A stretch of 64,000 bases of DNA from Novipirellula artificiosorum (lineage in GTDB: Bacteria; Planctomycetota; Planctomycetia; Pirellulales; Pirellulaceae), in NCBI RefSeq assembly GCF_007860135.1, contig NZ_SJPV01000005.1:349376-413375 (forward strand). The letters are read 5' to 3'. The notes under the pieces are model-generated. The model made no database searches, was not told where the DNA came from, and saw nothing but the letters and a program-made list of their open reading frames with translations. The position numbers and the translations under genes are program-made. Positions 43,995 through 53,017 of the stretch are shown here, one piece after another (the first letter of the stretch is position 1; the number at the start of each line of letters is the position of its first letter).

Positions 43995-45679
43995 TTCGCC
44001 TTCCCCTTGGCCTCCATCTTGCCCCAGGTATCACGTAACGACACGATTCGATTGAACACCCTGCGGTCTTCGGTGGAATCGCGGTCGACGACATAGTACC
44101 CCAGTCGTTCAAATTGGACGCGCTCGCCCACGGAGGCCTCGGCAAGCGCGGGTTCGACGAATCCGCTGATCACTTTCAGCGAATCGGGGTTCAAATAGTC
44201 GACGAAGGTCTTGCCCTCTTCGGGGGCCCCTGGGTTTTCGACGGTAAACAAGCGGTCATACAGCCGGACGTCGACGCGGACGGCATGTTCCGCACTCACC
44301 CAGTGGATCGTCCCTTTGACTTTCCGCCCCGAGGTATCCTGGCCACTACGCGTTTCGGGATCGTAGGTACAGAGGATCTCAACGACGTTGCCTTGGTCAT
44401 CTTTGACAACATCGTGACAATCCACGATGTAGCCGGCTCGCAAGCGAACGGCCCCCCCTTTTTTCAGTCGAAAGAACTTACGCGGCGCTTCTTCGCGGAA
44501 ATCATCTTGTTCGATCAACAGATGCCCGGAAAGCGGAACCTTGCGTTTCCCGGCTGCGGGCTCTTCGGGGTTATTGACCGCTTCGGTCATCTCGACCTTG
44601 CCTTCGGGCCAATTCGTAATGGTCAATTTGATGGGATCGAGCACGGCCATCCGTCGCGGTGCGACCGCGTTGAGGTGTTCACGCACGGCGTTTTCAAGGC
44701 GAATGATATCAATCGTGCTGTTGAATTTGGCGATTCCTGCCTCGGCACAGAAGCGACGAATCGACTCTGGGGTGTAACCCCGTCGGCGATAACCACAAAT
44801 CGTCGGCATGCGTGGATCGTCCCAGCCATCGACATAGCCTTCCTTGACCATTCGCAACATGTGACGTTTTCCCATCAACAGCGTCGTGAGCTTCAACTTG
44901 GCAAACTCGATCTGACGGGGATGATGGATGCCGAGCTTTTGACAATACCAATCGTAGAGCGGGCGGTGGTTTTCAAACTCGAGCGTGCAAATCGAAAAGG
45001 TGATGCCTTCGAGCGAGTCGCTTTGGCCGTGGGTCCAATCATAGGTCGGGTAAATGCACCAATCGTCACCCGTGCGGTGGTGCGTCGCGCGTAGGATCCG
45101 ATACATCACCGGATCGCGCAGGTTCATGTTCGGCGAAGCCATGTCGATCTTGGCCCGCAGCGACCGGGAACCGTCGGGAAACTCACCCGCTCGCATCTGC
45201 CGAAACAAATCCAAATTCTCTTCCGCCGTGCGGTCACGAAAGGGACTGTTGCGCCCCGGTTCGGTCAAAGTCCCGCGGTACTCTCGCGTTTGTTCGGCCG
45301 TCAGATCACAAACATACGCATGGCCTTGGGCAATCAGCTTTTCGGCCCACTGATAGAGCTGCTCAAAGTAATCGCTGGCGTAGTGAAGACTGTCCCACTC
45401 AAACCCCAACCAGCGAATGTCCTCCATGATCGAATCGACATACTCGGTTTCCTCCTTGGTGGGATTGGTGTCGTCGAACCGCAAGTTGCAACTTCCACCG
45501 TATTCCTTGGCCAGTCCAAAGTTCAGACAAATGCTTTTGGCGTGCCCGATGTGCAGATACCCATTCGGTTCTGGCGGGAAACGGGTCAAGACGCCCGAAT
45601 ACCGGCCCGACGCCAAGTCGGCATCGATCGCTTGCTGGATAAAATTCTTCGACTCTCGTTTTGCGTCCTGCTCGCTCAT
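43991..45679 (-). CDS. glnS: Glutaminyl-tRNA synthetase
   Basis: Charges tRNA-Gln directly. 562 residues. The HIGH region FPPEPNGYLHIGHAKS, RFDDTNP and YDWTHGQSDSLEGITFSICTLEF are characteristic of GlnRS; the KMSKS-like loop reads LLMGKRHM rather than the more usual VMSKR. The C-terminal anticodon-binding beta-barrels are present. It carries the GlnRS opening and full length, so GluRS is unlikely. Confidence 0.95.
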   Translation of the reverse strand: MSEQDAKRESKNFIQQAIDADLASGRYSGVLTRFPPEPNGYLHIGHAKSICLNFGLAKEYGGSCNLRFDDTNPTKEETEYVDSIMEDIRWLGFEWDSLHYASDYFEQLYQWAEKLIAQGHAYVCDLTAEQTREYRGTLTEPGRNSPFRDRTAEENLDLFRQMRAGEFPDGSRSLRAKIDMASPNMNLRDPVMYRILRATHHRTGDDWCIYPTYDWTHGQSDSLEGITFSICTLEFENHRPLYDWYCQKLGIHHPRQIEFAKLKLTTLLMGKRHMLRMVKEGYVDGWDDPRMPTICGYRRRGYTPESIRRFCAEAGIAKFNSTIDIIRLENAVREHLNAVAPRRMAVLDPIKLTITNWPEGKVEMTEAVNNPEEPAAGKRKVPLSGHLLIEQDDFREEAPRKFFRLKKGGAVRLRAGYIVDCHDVVKDDQGNVVEILCTYDPETRSGQDTSGRKVKGTIHWVSAEHAVRVDVRLYDRLFTVENPGAPEEGKTFVDYLNPDSLKVISGFVEPALAEASVGERVQFERLGYYVVDRDSTEDRRVFNRIVSLRDTWGKMEAKGKAN

Positions 45680-45727
45680 TGATCTTTCTTCGTGTCGGTC
45701 AGTGTTTCATGCTTTGATTAAAAAGAG

Positions 45728-45800
45728 CACCCCCGGCAGGATTCGAACCTGCGACACCTGCTTTAGGAAAGCAGTGCTCTATCCCCTGAGCTACGGGGGC
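45728..45800 (-). tRNA. tRNA-Arg (anticodon CCT)
   Basis: A full cloverleaf of 73 bases on the minus strand: acceptor GCCCCCG with CGGGGGT (last pair G-U), D arm GCTC...GAGC, anticodon stem CTGCT/AGCAG with loop TTCCTAA (anticodon CCT), and T arm GCAGG-TTCGAAT-CCTGC. The 3' CCA is not encoded. Confidence 0.96.
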
Positions 45801-45865
45801 GGATCCACCATTTGGCAGCACCGGATCGTGTTCCCATTTTTATTCGGTGACGATGGATCGGTGCC

Positions 45866-46585
45866 TTAGGAACGCGATCGCCCTTGCAGGGCCGCCTTGA
45901 TCGCTCGAACCACTTGCTCGGCCAAGGCGTCGGAACCCGCTTGGGTATAGTGAACGTTCGCCGCCAGCTGCTGGTCAGCGTGCTTGAGTGCAAAATCATA
46001 CAGGGGATCGACCTGGACGTCTCCCACCTCCGCGATCGTTTTGGCAGCGGCGGAATTGTACTTTTTGGCATCCCCGACGACACGGCCCTTCGCCCCCTCC
46101 GGGACCGGTGTGGTTTCTCGCCAAATCACGGTCGCCCCGGTCTGTTTCAGTTTCACGGCAATTTGCTTGAGGTTTTCCGCGTACTGATCGATCGGAACCT
46201 GGACCTGACTCGTCGGGGCAGCTGGGTCGGCGAGGTTCTGTCCCGCCGGGCCCATGAATTTCAGATCGTGAAGCCCGAAATTGAAGTGGATGACGTCCCA
46301 GGCGTGACCCGAGAGCCACTCGTCCACCGACTCGACCCCCTTCGTGGACGGGCCACAATTCGTGGCCGGTCGATAGACATTCGCGATACCGCGGAGCTTT
46401 TCACGCACCGCCAACGTGTAGCCGATGGAAATCGAATCTCCAATCAACAGCACGTTCGGTAGAGATGGGTCTGCGACCGGAGCCGCAAATGCGGGGTTCT
46501 TCTGCTGCGCATGGATCTCGGCGAACCCGCCCATCAACGTTAAACTGCAAAAAATCGCGATCACTACGTTTTGTTTTCTCATCAT
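45866..46585 (-). CDS. Exported SGNH/GDSL-type hydrolase
   Basis: 239 residues with a signal peptide (VVIAIFCSLTLMGGFAEIHA). The SGNH pattern starts LLIGDSISIGYT (catalytic Ser); HFNFGLHDLK is the block with the conserved Asn/His. The C-terminal block reads NVHYTQAG, giving the catalytic His but with Ala where the usual DxxH Asp would be. Acts on an unknown ester or glycan in the periplasm. Confidence 0.8.
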   Translation of the reverse strand: MMRKQNVVIAIFCSLTLMGGFAEIHAQQKNPAFAAPVADPSLPNVLLIGDSISIGYTLAVREKLRGIANVYRPATNCGPSTKGVESVDEWLSGHAWDVIHFNFGLHDLKFMGPAGQNLADPAAPTSQVQVPIDQYAENLKQIAVKLKQTGATVIWRETTPVPEGAKGRVVGDAKKYNSAAAKTIAEVGDVQVDPLYDFALKHADQQLAANVHYTQAGSDALAEQVVRAIKAALQGRSRS

Positions 46586-46608
46586 CTCCGTTCAGTCCTG
46601 TTTGCGTC

Positions 46609-47673
46609 ATGACACTACCTTCCAACCGGTCAACCCATCGTATCCTAGACGCTTCCATAAATCGAGCGACGGAGGGGATTCGAACCTTGGAGGAGTTTGC
46701 AAGATTTGAACTACAAGATCCTACGATCTTCGAACCGCTCAAATCGCTTCGGCATGACCTCTCCAACGCCGTCGATCAACACCTGTCTCGCGAGTCGTTG
46801 TTGTCCGCACGCGATACCCCCGGTGACCTCGGAACGAAAATCGAGGCGGCGACCGAGTACGATCGCCCCAGCAAGCGAGTCGTCGTCGTCGCTGCGTCGG
46901 CACGTGTCCAGCAATCGCTGCGGGTCATTGAAGAATACGGCAAGACCCTCAACGCCGATTTTGGACGGCGGGTCGAACAGCTTCGTTACCGTGCTTACCA
47001 GCTTTGCGCCCAGCAAGAGCTTCAAGTCCTCCATCATCGTCGACGCCGTCTGCTTTCGAAATCACAGCTCTACTATTTGATCGATGCCGGTTCGTCGGAA
47101 CCAGCGTTTCTCAATGCCATTAAAACGTTGTCGGCTGCGGGAGTCGATGTGTTTCAGCTTCGCGACAAAGACATCGACGACTCGACGTTGTACCAGCGCG
47201 CTCGCGTGGGAGCGGCAATCGCTCGCGAACTCGACCGGCTATTCATTGTCAATGATCGCTGCGACATCGCCGTTGCGGCTGACGCGGATGGTGTTCACCT
47301 CGGGCAAGACGAATTGCCGGCGTCGGTGGCACGAACGATCATCGGTGACAACCGGCTGCTGGGCGTCTCGACGCATTCGCTGCCGCAAGTCAAGCGGGCG
47401 GAATTGGACGGAGCCGACTACATCGGTTGTGGCCCCGTGTTCCGCAGCCGCACCAAAACGTTTTCCGAGTTCGCTGGAACCGACTTTCTCAGCGAAGTTT
47501 CCTTGGCCACTCCAATGCCGGCGTTTGCAATTGGAGGTATCGAGCGAAACAATCTTTCGAAGGTGATCGAGACCGGCTTTACCCGAATTGCCGTTACCGG
47601 CGCGATTCGCGATGCAGAAGATCCTCTCACCGCCGCCGCGGAACTCAGGGAGCAACTAGGTTCTCTCGGATAA
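46609..47673 (+). CDS. thiE: ThiD2-ThiE fusion: thiamine-phosphate synthase
   Basis: 354 residues. The N-terminal about 130 residues match the ThiD2 domain (RILDASINRATEGIRTLEEFARF, SLRVIEEYGKTL), and the C-terminal part is a ThiE barrel: LYYLIDAG, VFQLRDKDIDD, LFIVNDRCDIAVAADADGVHLGQDELP and GPVFRSRTKTF. It joins HMP-PP and THZ-P to thiamine phosphate. Start ATG 46609. The 3' end overlaps the convergent thioredoxin-like gene by 18 bases. Confidence 0.92.
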   Translation: MTLPSNRSTHRILDASINRATEGIRTLEEFARFELQDPTIFEPLKSLRHDLSNAVDQHLSRESLLSARDTPGDLGTKIEAATEYDRPSKRVVVVAASARVQQSLRVIEEYGKTLNADFGRRVEQLRYRAYQLCAQQELQVLHHRRRRLLSKSQLYYLIDAGSSEPAFLNAIKTLSAAGVDVFQLRDKDIDDSTLYQRARVGAAIARELDRLFIVNDRCDIAVAADADGVHLGQDELPASVARTIIGDNRLLGVSTHSLPQVKRAELDGADYIGCGPVFRSRTKTFSEFAGTDFLSEVSLATPMPAFAIGGIERNNLSKVIETGFTRIAVTGAIRDAEDPLTAAAELREQLGSLG

Positions 47674-48351
47674 CAGTCGCATCACGGCCGCTTCCATTTC
47701 TGCAACGGCCTCAGGTGCATAACCTTGCCATACGCCGCGAATGATTCCTTCCTGATCGACCAACATGGACGTCGGAAAATACATTGCCGACTGTTGCATT
47801 CGCTCCGCCGCACTCGATCGCGTCACGCCATAGGGATCCGCATACACCTCCGTCGATGCCTGAATCTTATTGAGAAACTCGTAAGTCTTCTGTTTTAAGT
47901 GATCATAGGTTTCACTCGAACCCGATTCACAGGAGATCGAAACAAATTCGAATTGGGGGTTCGCCTCCAGCTTCGCCACGGTTTCCGACAAATGCGGGTA
48001 CTCCATTTTGCAGGGACCGCACCAAGTTCCCCAAAAGTGGATCAACGTCACTTTTCCTGGAACCAGCTGCTCCAGCGTTATAGGATCCGGATCGCTTGTC
48101 AGTCGCAGCAAATCAAGTTCGGGGGCCGATTCACCAATGGCAGCGCTGTCCTGGCCTGATGGAAGCGTCGTCTTCGTACGACTGACGAAAACCAAGCCGG
48201 CGACTAGAATAACCGGGACCATCCAAAGCCAGGGCGGTGTCGCCGAAGCGGGACGCGTTTGCGGTGCTGGATCCGATTCCGAGAGTGTCGAATTCAATGT
48301 TTCATCCAAATGGGCTGGCGTTTGAAAAGGGCAAGAGAACCACGTGACCAT
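47656..48351 (-). CDS. TlpA-like membrane-anchored thioredoxin
   Basis: 231 residues. One membrane anchor (about 41-60, PWLWMVPVILVAGLVFVS) is followed by a periplasmic thioredoxin domain with the active site WCGPC and cis-Pro in YFPTSMLVD. VTLIHFWGTWCGPCKMEYPHL fits the TlpA/ResA family, which reduces exported apocytochromes. The start is ATG 48351; the longer frame upstream is antisense to the next gene. Confidence 0.85.
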   Translation of the reverse strand: MVTWFSCPFQTPAHLDETLNSTLSESDPAPQTRPASATPPWLWMVPVILVAGLVFVSRTKTTLPSGQDSAAIGESAPELDLLRLTSDPDPITLEQLVPGKVTLIHFWGTWCGPCKMEYPHLSETVAKLEANPQFEFVSISCESGSSETYDHLKQKTYEFLNKIQASTEVYADPYGVTRSSAAERMQQSAMYFPTSMLVDQEGIIRGVWQGYAPEAVAEMEAAVMRLLSERT

Positions 48352-49327
48352 CGCGAATGCTACCCCCCGTCGCCATCGATGCGCTCGAAAACGTCCCAAG
48401 CAAACATCATGCGTTGGCGGCATCGGGCCGGTTCGATCGTGCCTAGTCGCTTTGACGTTCTTGCTGAACCTCCACCTAGGTAGCGCACAACAAGAAAATG
48501 ACCATGGCGACACCTCAACCGCCACAACCAAGCAACAAACCATCGCCGAACCGCTGTTAGTTGAAAGCAGCGGGTTGGCGGCGTCAAGTCGAGAACCGGG
48601 GTACTTTTGGTCACACAATGATTCCGGTGACTCTGCAAGAATGTTTGCGTTCAACGATCGAGGACAAACCTCGGGAAGGTGCCAATTGGTCGCGGCCAGC
48701 GCCATCGATTGCGAAGACATGGCCAGTTTTCTTTTCGGGGGCCGCAGCCATTTGTTGCTGGCCGATTGTGGAGACAACCAACGCAGACGATCCAGCATCT
48801 CGTTGCATCTCGTCGAAGAACCTGACCCCACCAAGACCACGATGATCCATCGCGTAGGCACCATCGTTGTCAGCTATCCCGATGGACCTGCCGATTGCGA
48901 GGCGGTCGCCGTCGATGTCGACCGCGGGCAGATTTTGCTGATTACGAAAAACTCGCTTCCCATCGCGCGGGTCTACGCGGTGAATCTCGATTGCCTCAAC
49001 GATCCCCTACCTTGGACAAAACATGCCAGCGCAACCTACATGGGTGCCTTTGCCATGCCGATGGTGACTGCGGCTGACATCAACCCACGAAACGGCGATT
49101 TGTGGGTGGCCAACTACTTCAAGGGATTCTGTTTTCGTTGTCGCGATCGAAACGCCAGCCTTGCTGCCCAATTGAATTCCCTTCCCGAACCCGCCGAACT
49201 GCCACCTTGGAGACAGATTGAAGCGATCGGCGTTGATGCGAAGGGTGACGTCTGGGTCACCAGCGAGGGATCCCCCGCGTCCTTCGGCAGAATCTTGATT
49301 CCGCCCCCGACCCCCCTAAGGAAATGA
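48344..49327 (+). CDS. Exported protein, possible beta-propeller
   Basis: 327 residues. An Arg-rich n-region and hydrophobic stretch (SCLVALTFLLNLHLGSA) form a signal peptide. The mature part has repeated strands such as YFWSHNDSGDSARMFAFNDRG, EDMASFLF and LWVANYFKGFCF, recalling SdiA-regulated or SMP-30-like propellers, not clearly either. The GTG start overlaps the divergent thioredoxin start by 8 bases. Its stop overlaps the CYTH gene start. Confidence 0.6.
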   Translation: MTIANATPRRHRCARKRPKQTSCVGGIGPVRSCLVALTFLLNLHLGSAQQENDHGDTSTATTKQQTIAEPLLVESSGLAASSREPGYFWSHNDSGDSARMFAFNDRGQTSGRCQLVAASAIDCEDMASFLFGGRSHLLLADCGDNQRRRSSISLHLVEEPDPTKTTMIHRVGTIVVSYPDGPADCEAVAVDVDRGQILLITKNSLPIARVYAVNLDCLNDPLPWTKHASATYMGAFAMPMVTAADINPRNGDLWVANYFKGFCFRCRDRNASLAAQLNSLPEPAELPPWRQIEAIGVDAKGDVWVTSEGSPASFGRILIPPPTPLRK

Positions 49328-49890
49328 CGAGCATGTTTGAAATCGAACAAAAGTATAGGATCCGTGACTCGAAACGTGTGCAAGCGATGCTGTTGGAACT
49401 TGGCATGATCCCCGCTGATCTCGATCACCATTGCGATACGTACTACAACCACCCGTGCCGTGATTTTGCCGAGTCGAAAGAGGCACTGCGGGTCCGCCGC
49501 GTCAACGAAGTACCGTACATCACCTACAAGGGGCCGAAATTGCCAGGCGAGATCAAAGCCCGCCGTGAACTCGAATGGATCCTCAGCCCGGGTGATGATC
49601 GCGGCGACAAGACCGAGCAACTGCTCACACTGCTGGGCTTTCACCGTGTCGCCGAAGTGAAGAAGATCCGGCAATCGTTTGATCCGCCCAAAGGGGAACT
49701 CGACGGTTTCGTGATCGTGCTTGACGAAGTGGAACAACTTGGCCAATTTGCTGAGATCGAGCGCATGGCCCGCAACGAGTCGGAGGTTGAGAAGGCTCGA
49801 GCACAGATTCAGCAGCTCGCCACGCGGCTCGGACTTGATTCCCCAGAACCACGGAGCTACCTAAGAATGTTGCTTGAAAACATTGGATAA
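49324..49890 (+). CDS. CYTH-domain protein (class IV adenylate cyclase-like)
   Basis: 188 residues with the CYTH triphosphate tunnel fold. The N-terminal EIEQKYRI (ExExK) is diagnostic; ALRVRRVNEVPYITYKGPK, KIRQSF and FVIVLDEVEQLGQFAEIE supply the further basic and acidic tunnel residues. Could be a CyaB-like cyclase or a triphosphatase. ATGA overlap with the upstream gene. Confidence 0.85.
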   Translation: MTSMFEIEQKYRIRDSKRVQAMLLELGMIPADLDHHCDTYYNHPCRDFAESKEALRVRRVNEVPYITYKGPKLPGEIKARRELEWILSPGDDRGDKTEQLLTLLGFHRVAEVKKIRQSFDPPKGELDGFVIVLDEVEQLGQFAEIERMARNESEVEKARAQIQQLATRLGLDSPEPRSYLRMLLENIG

Positions 49891-49968
49891 TTCACACCCC
49901 AAGCGGGCGACGCAAACCCATTCGTATTGTCCACAAGACCAGCCGGAACCGGACGAGGAACCAAAGAG

Positions 49969-50215
49969 ATGCAGCAGGCACAAGACAAGATCACCGCGCT
50001 GACCGATGCGCTTTGTGGCGTCATTCGAGGCAATCGAGATTGCATTGAGGTCCTGGTGATCTCGCTGTTGTCCAACGGATCCGTGTTGATGCAAGATGTT
50101 CCGGGTGTGGGAAAGACGACGTTGGCCAAGGCGGTCGCCAAAGCAATCGACGTTCAGTTTCATCGTGTCCAGTTCACACCCGATTTGCTGCCAGCGATTC
50201 CTTCTCGGGTCGTTT
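49969..50215 (+). pseudogene. MoxR AAA+ ATPase, truncated remnant
   Basis: The first about 75 residues of a MoxR ATPase are intact: VIRGNRDCIEVLVISLLSNG and Walker A DVPGVGKTT, then RVQFTPDLLP. The usual continuation with the Walker B (VVLADEINR) and sensor motifs is missing; the sequence jumps near 50195 into the middle of a DUF58 gene. An internal deletion of more than 200 codons is inferred. Confidence 0.8.
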
Positions 50216-50945
50216 GACGATCACGAATCAAGGCCGCTGGACCGCCTACGACGTCGCGCTCGGGTTTTTCCGCCTGCCGAAGAGCTTTGAGTCACTCGAA
50301 CCCGAAACGATACTGAGGGAATTGTTACCCAATGCGTCGTTGGAGACGACGGTACGCATGAGGGCGTTTCGTCGCGGGATTTACACGTTGCCCCGGCCTC
50401 GCGCCTATTCCACCTTTGCGTTTCACTTACTTCGCGACGGTCGCTGGCAATCTGACCAGCAGGCGCTGATGGTGTTGCCCCACTTTCGTCCACTGCTCGA
50501 CCTTGATTTGCCGGTCGGCGCTCGCTACCAACCCGGCGGAATTGCTCTCACCTCCAACATCGGTGAATCCCCCGAGTACATTGGCAATCGCGAGTACGTC
50601 GCCGGTGATTCGTCACGCCGAATTGATTACCGTTCGTGGGCCCGTTTGGGGCGTCCGATTGTTCGTGAGTACCGAGAAGAGCACTACTGCCGTGTGGCGT
50701 TGGTCCTCGATACCTTCGTTTCACCCAAGCGAAAAGCGGGCCGTGAAGGTTTTCCCGATCTCGAGGACGACACACCGCCCATTTCGAGAATGTCTTGGAA
50801 ATCGTCGACGCCGTTGATGCGTGTCGAGAGAAACCTTTCGAGACGGTCGCACCGGCGTTAGCGGAAGAGTTGACGAACATCTCAACGGTCGTCGGTTGTC
50901 TGTTGGTCGTGTTGCAAGCAGCGGCACTTGCCTATTTTTTGGCTC
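50200..50945 (+). pseudogene. DUF58-family gene, truncated and frameshifted
   Basis: Lacks its N-terminal membrane part. YIGNREYVAGDSSRRIDY and SWARLGRPIVREYREEHY are the DUF58 signature. Near 50780 the frame changes: the expected HFENVLEI-type segment continues in another frame as IVDAVDACREKPFE. The C-terminal vWA-like part then breaks down. Two or more lesions, so not functional. Confidence 0.8.
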
Positions 50946-51235
50946 ATCCGGCGGAAGCGTGCGCAGGAGGTTTTCGAGGCATCTCTCCGGTGTCCCATCA
51001 TTGCTGGCAGGAGCTATTTTTCACTTGTTATCGTGCAGTTGCCGGGAGAAACGGAGTCGAGCTCTGCAGAGGTGCAACTTGACAAGGGATATCCCGGTCG
51101 ACGGTGCGTCAAGGGTGCTACCGGTTCCCGGCGGACGACCGTCCGTCGGGGACTCTTTTCTAAGAGATCATTGGACACCGGAGCCATACCTCCAAAAAAC
51201 CTCGAGTCTGGGTTCCGCACGCTTCCGTCGGATGA

Positions 51236-51940
51236 GCTTATTTTTTCCGTACGCCACTGTTCTCAACCGTCGTCGTTGCAGCTGCGATTTTCGCAACGAT
51301 CTACAAGACTCGGCTGCTGACGCCGCAGGCCTCACAACGCTTGCCGATCTTGGCCATCACGGCGGTTGTCTTCGCAGGTGACGTCCGCGTTGGCGCTCAG
51401 GGACGATTGATCTATCAACTGATTTCGCTGGCGTTGGTCTTGTTGTCGATCGGTTTCTTTTTTTCTTGCCGCAGCGTAGATGGAAAGGCAAGTCCGTCTT
51501 TTTCTCCCAAACACAAATGGCTGCTTCTGACGATCGACTCGGACGAGGATTTGTCACAACAGGCAGATGCGATGACGAGCGAAGACTGGGCGAGATTGAT
51601 TGCTTTGCCGCACGACCTGGATCCTCGCATTGGCGAATTGGCAGCCAGGGTTATCGGCAAGTCGGTGACGACAGGCGACAAGATCCTTGCCGTTGAGAAT
51701 TTCTTTCTCGACAACTACGAATACCAATTTGGCATTGAAGTTCCCGCACAGCGAGATCCGATTGCCTACTTCCTGCTCGATCGCCCGCCGGCTCATTGCG
51801 AGTACTTCGCTAGCGGCGCGGTGGTGTTGCTCCGATCCGTTGGCGTGCCTTGTCGCTACGTTACCGGATTGGTCGCTGGCGCCTTCGCAGTTCGACGGAT
51901 CCGACGTTGGCGATTCATCGGTTACCGCAAAGCGGTTTGA
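51236..51940 (+). pseudogene. TgpA-like transglutaminase, truncated remnant
   Basis: One or two membrane segments (TVVVAAAIFATIY; LISLALVLLSIGFFF) are followed by a transglutaminase core with the catalytic Cys in AHCEYFASGAVVLLRSVG and RYVTGLVAG. The usual region with the catalytic His and Asp is missing; the frame runs into a palindromic repeat at 51941. It is the third member of the MoxR-DUF58-transglutaminase operon type. Confidence 0.75.
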
Positions 51941-51986
51941 CTCCAAAGCCCAGGGTCGACGCGAAGCGGCGCACCCTGGGTTCACG
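51941..51986. repeat. GC-rich palindromic repeat, copy B
   Basis: Outer arms CCCAGGGT (51948-51955) and ACCCTGGG (51972-51979), with the inner GCGAAGCGGCGC matching, in reverse complement, the core of copy A. A hairpin ACGCC-GCC-GGCGT (52006-52018) follows. Confidence 0.75.
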
Positions 51987-52110
51987 GTGTCGAAAATCGT
52001 CTTCCTACGCCGCCGGCGTTGTACAAGCAGGCCAGCGCCAATGGGCGTCATGTTGGGGATCGATGCCGTTCATTGTAAAACCTCTTCGAGGTATGCTGCC
52101 TGACGCGGTC

Positions 52111-52182
52111 GGTGACCCAGGGTGCGCAATGCGGCTTCGCCGCTTCGCGACCCTTGGCTTTGGATTGCAACGCCGTTGGCGT
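52111..52182. repeat. GC-rich palindromic repeat, copy C
   Basis: ACCCAGGGTGCGC at 52115, then CGCTTCGCGACCCTTGGC, then a hairpin ACGCC-GTT-GGCGT (52170-52182). Inverted relative to copy B, with which it shares CCAAAGCC at the flank. The space from 52183 to 52396 shows no gene. Confidence 0.75.
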
Positions 52183-52396
52183 AAGGAATTGCACGGTAGG
52201 GACGGTAGCACTCTGCCGGTGGGGAAAGGCACCGGATACGCGGCAGCAAAAGCCTGGAACTGCCCTAGCCAAGAAACCGTGATTCACTGCATGGCTCGAC
52301 CCCAAAGGGGCGGTTTCCAGCAAACAAATGTGCGGATTTGTCACACTCGTGCTAATACAGCCACTCTTTATGGCCATTCGGTTGCCCCCAACAAGC

Positions 52397-52426
52397 TTGA
52401 CTTTTCATCGCCCCTTCTCCTATGCT
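52397..52426 (+). promoter_or_regulatory. Promoter of the YHS-like gene
   Basis: TTGACT (52397-52402), an 18-base spacer and TATGCT (52421-52426), 50 bases before the start codon. Confidence 0.5.
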
Positions 52427-52476
52427 TGAACGACGTGTTCCGAACACCTAACCCCTTTTCTTGTGGAGAGCTAAAG

Positions 52477-52938
52477 ATGTTACTAAAGAAAATCGCAGCC
52501 GTTTTGTCGGTTGCCTTGATCGCCGGCGTTACGGTATTCGCTGCCGAAACGCAGGAAGTGAAACTGGCCGACATCAAGTGTGTCGTTGCGCCCAAGGCCG
52601 CCAACGCGGAGAAGTCCGCGGAGTACAAAGATGGCAAAGTCTACTTCTGCTGCGGTGGCTGTGTTGGAAAGTTCAGCAAAGACACCGAAAAGTATACGAC
52701 CAAAGCCAATCATCAATTGGTGGCCACCAAGCAGTACACGCAAAACGCTTGCCCCATTAGCGGCAATGCACTGAACCCCGAAACCGCGACCAAGGTCGCT
52801 GGAGTGAGCGTGTCCTTCTGCTGCAACGGTTGCAAAGGCAAGGTCGATTCGGCTGAGGACGACAAGAAGTTAGAGATCGTCTTTAGCGACAAAGCGTTCG
52901 CCAAGGCGTTCAAGAAAACTGAGCCAAAAACGGAGTAG
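52477..52938 (+). CDS. Exported protein with two YHS/TRASH-like cysteine motifs
   Basis: 153 residues with a signal peptide (MLLKKIAAVLSVALIAGVTV). Two FCC-x-GC motifs: YFCCGGCVGKF and FCCNGCKGKV, with accompanying KCVVAP and NACPISG. These resemble YHS/TRASH metal-binding modules, here in tandem. A GGAGAG site precedes ATG 52477. Likely binds a soft metal in the periplasm; the exact metal is unknown. Confidence 0.8.
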   Translation: MLLKKIAAVLSVALIAGVTVFAAETQEVKLADIKCVVAPKAANAEKSAEYKDGKVYFCCGGCVGKFSKDTEKYTTKANHQLVATKQYTQNACPISGNALNPETATKVAGVSVSFCCNGCKGKVDSAEDDKKLEIVFSDKAFAKAFKKTEPKTE

Positions 52939-52967
52939 AGCAACGGGTGCCGCTTTGATTTCCATCG

Positions 52968-53003
52968 AAACGGTCGTCGCAACTCTTCTGCGACGACCGT
53001 TTT
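52968..53003. terminator. Bidirectional terminator
   Basis: A 14-base perfect stem (AAACGGTCGTCGCA, 52968-52981, with 52989-53002) and 7-base loop lies between the convergent YHS-like and PPC genes. Confidence 0.9.
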
Positions 53004-53017
53004 CTTATGCGATTCGG

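Noticed and set aside
44114..45094. 326-codon plus-strand frame
   Set aside because: Antisense to glnS; a mirror of its codon bias.
51850..52476. Long upstream extension of the YHS-like gene
   Set aside because: It runs through the palindromic repeats and has no protein-like features; a signal peptide and ribosome site mark the start at 52477.
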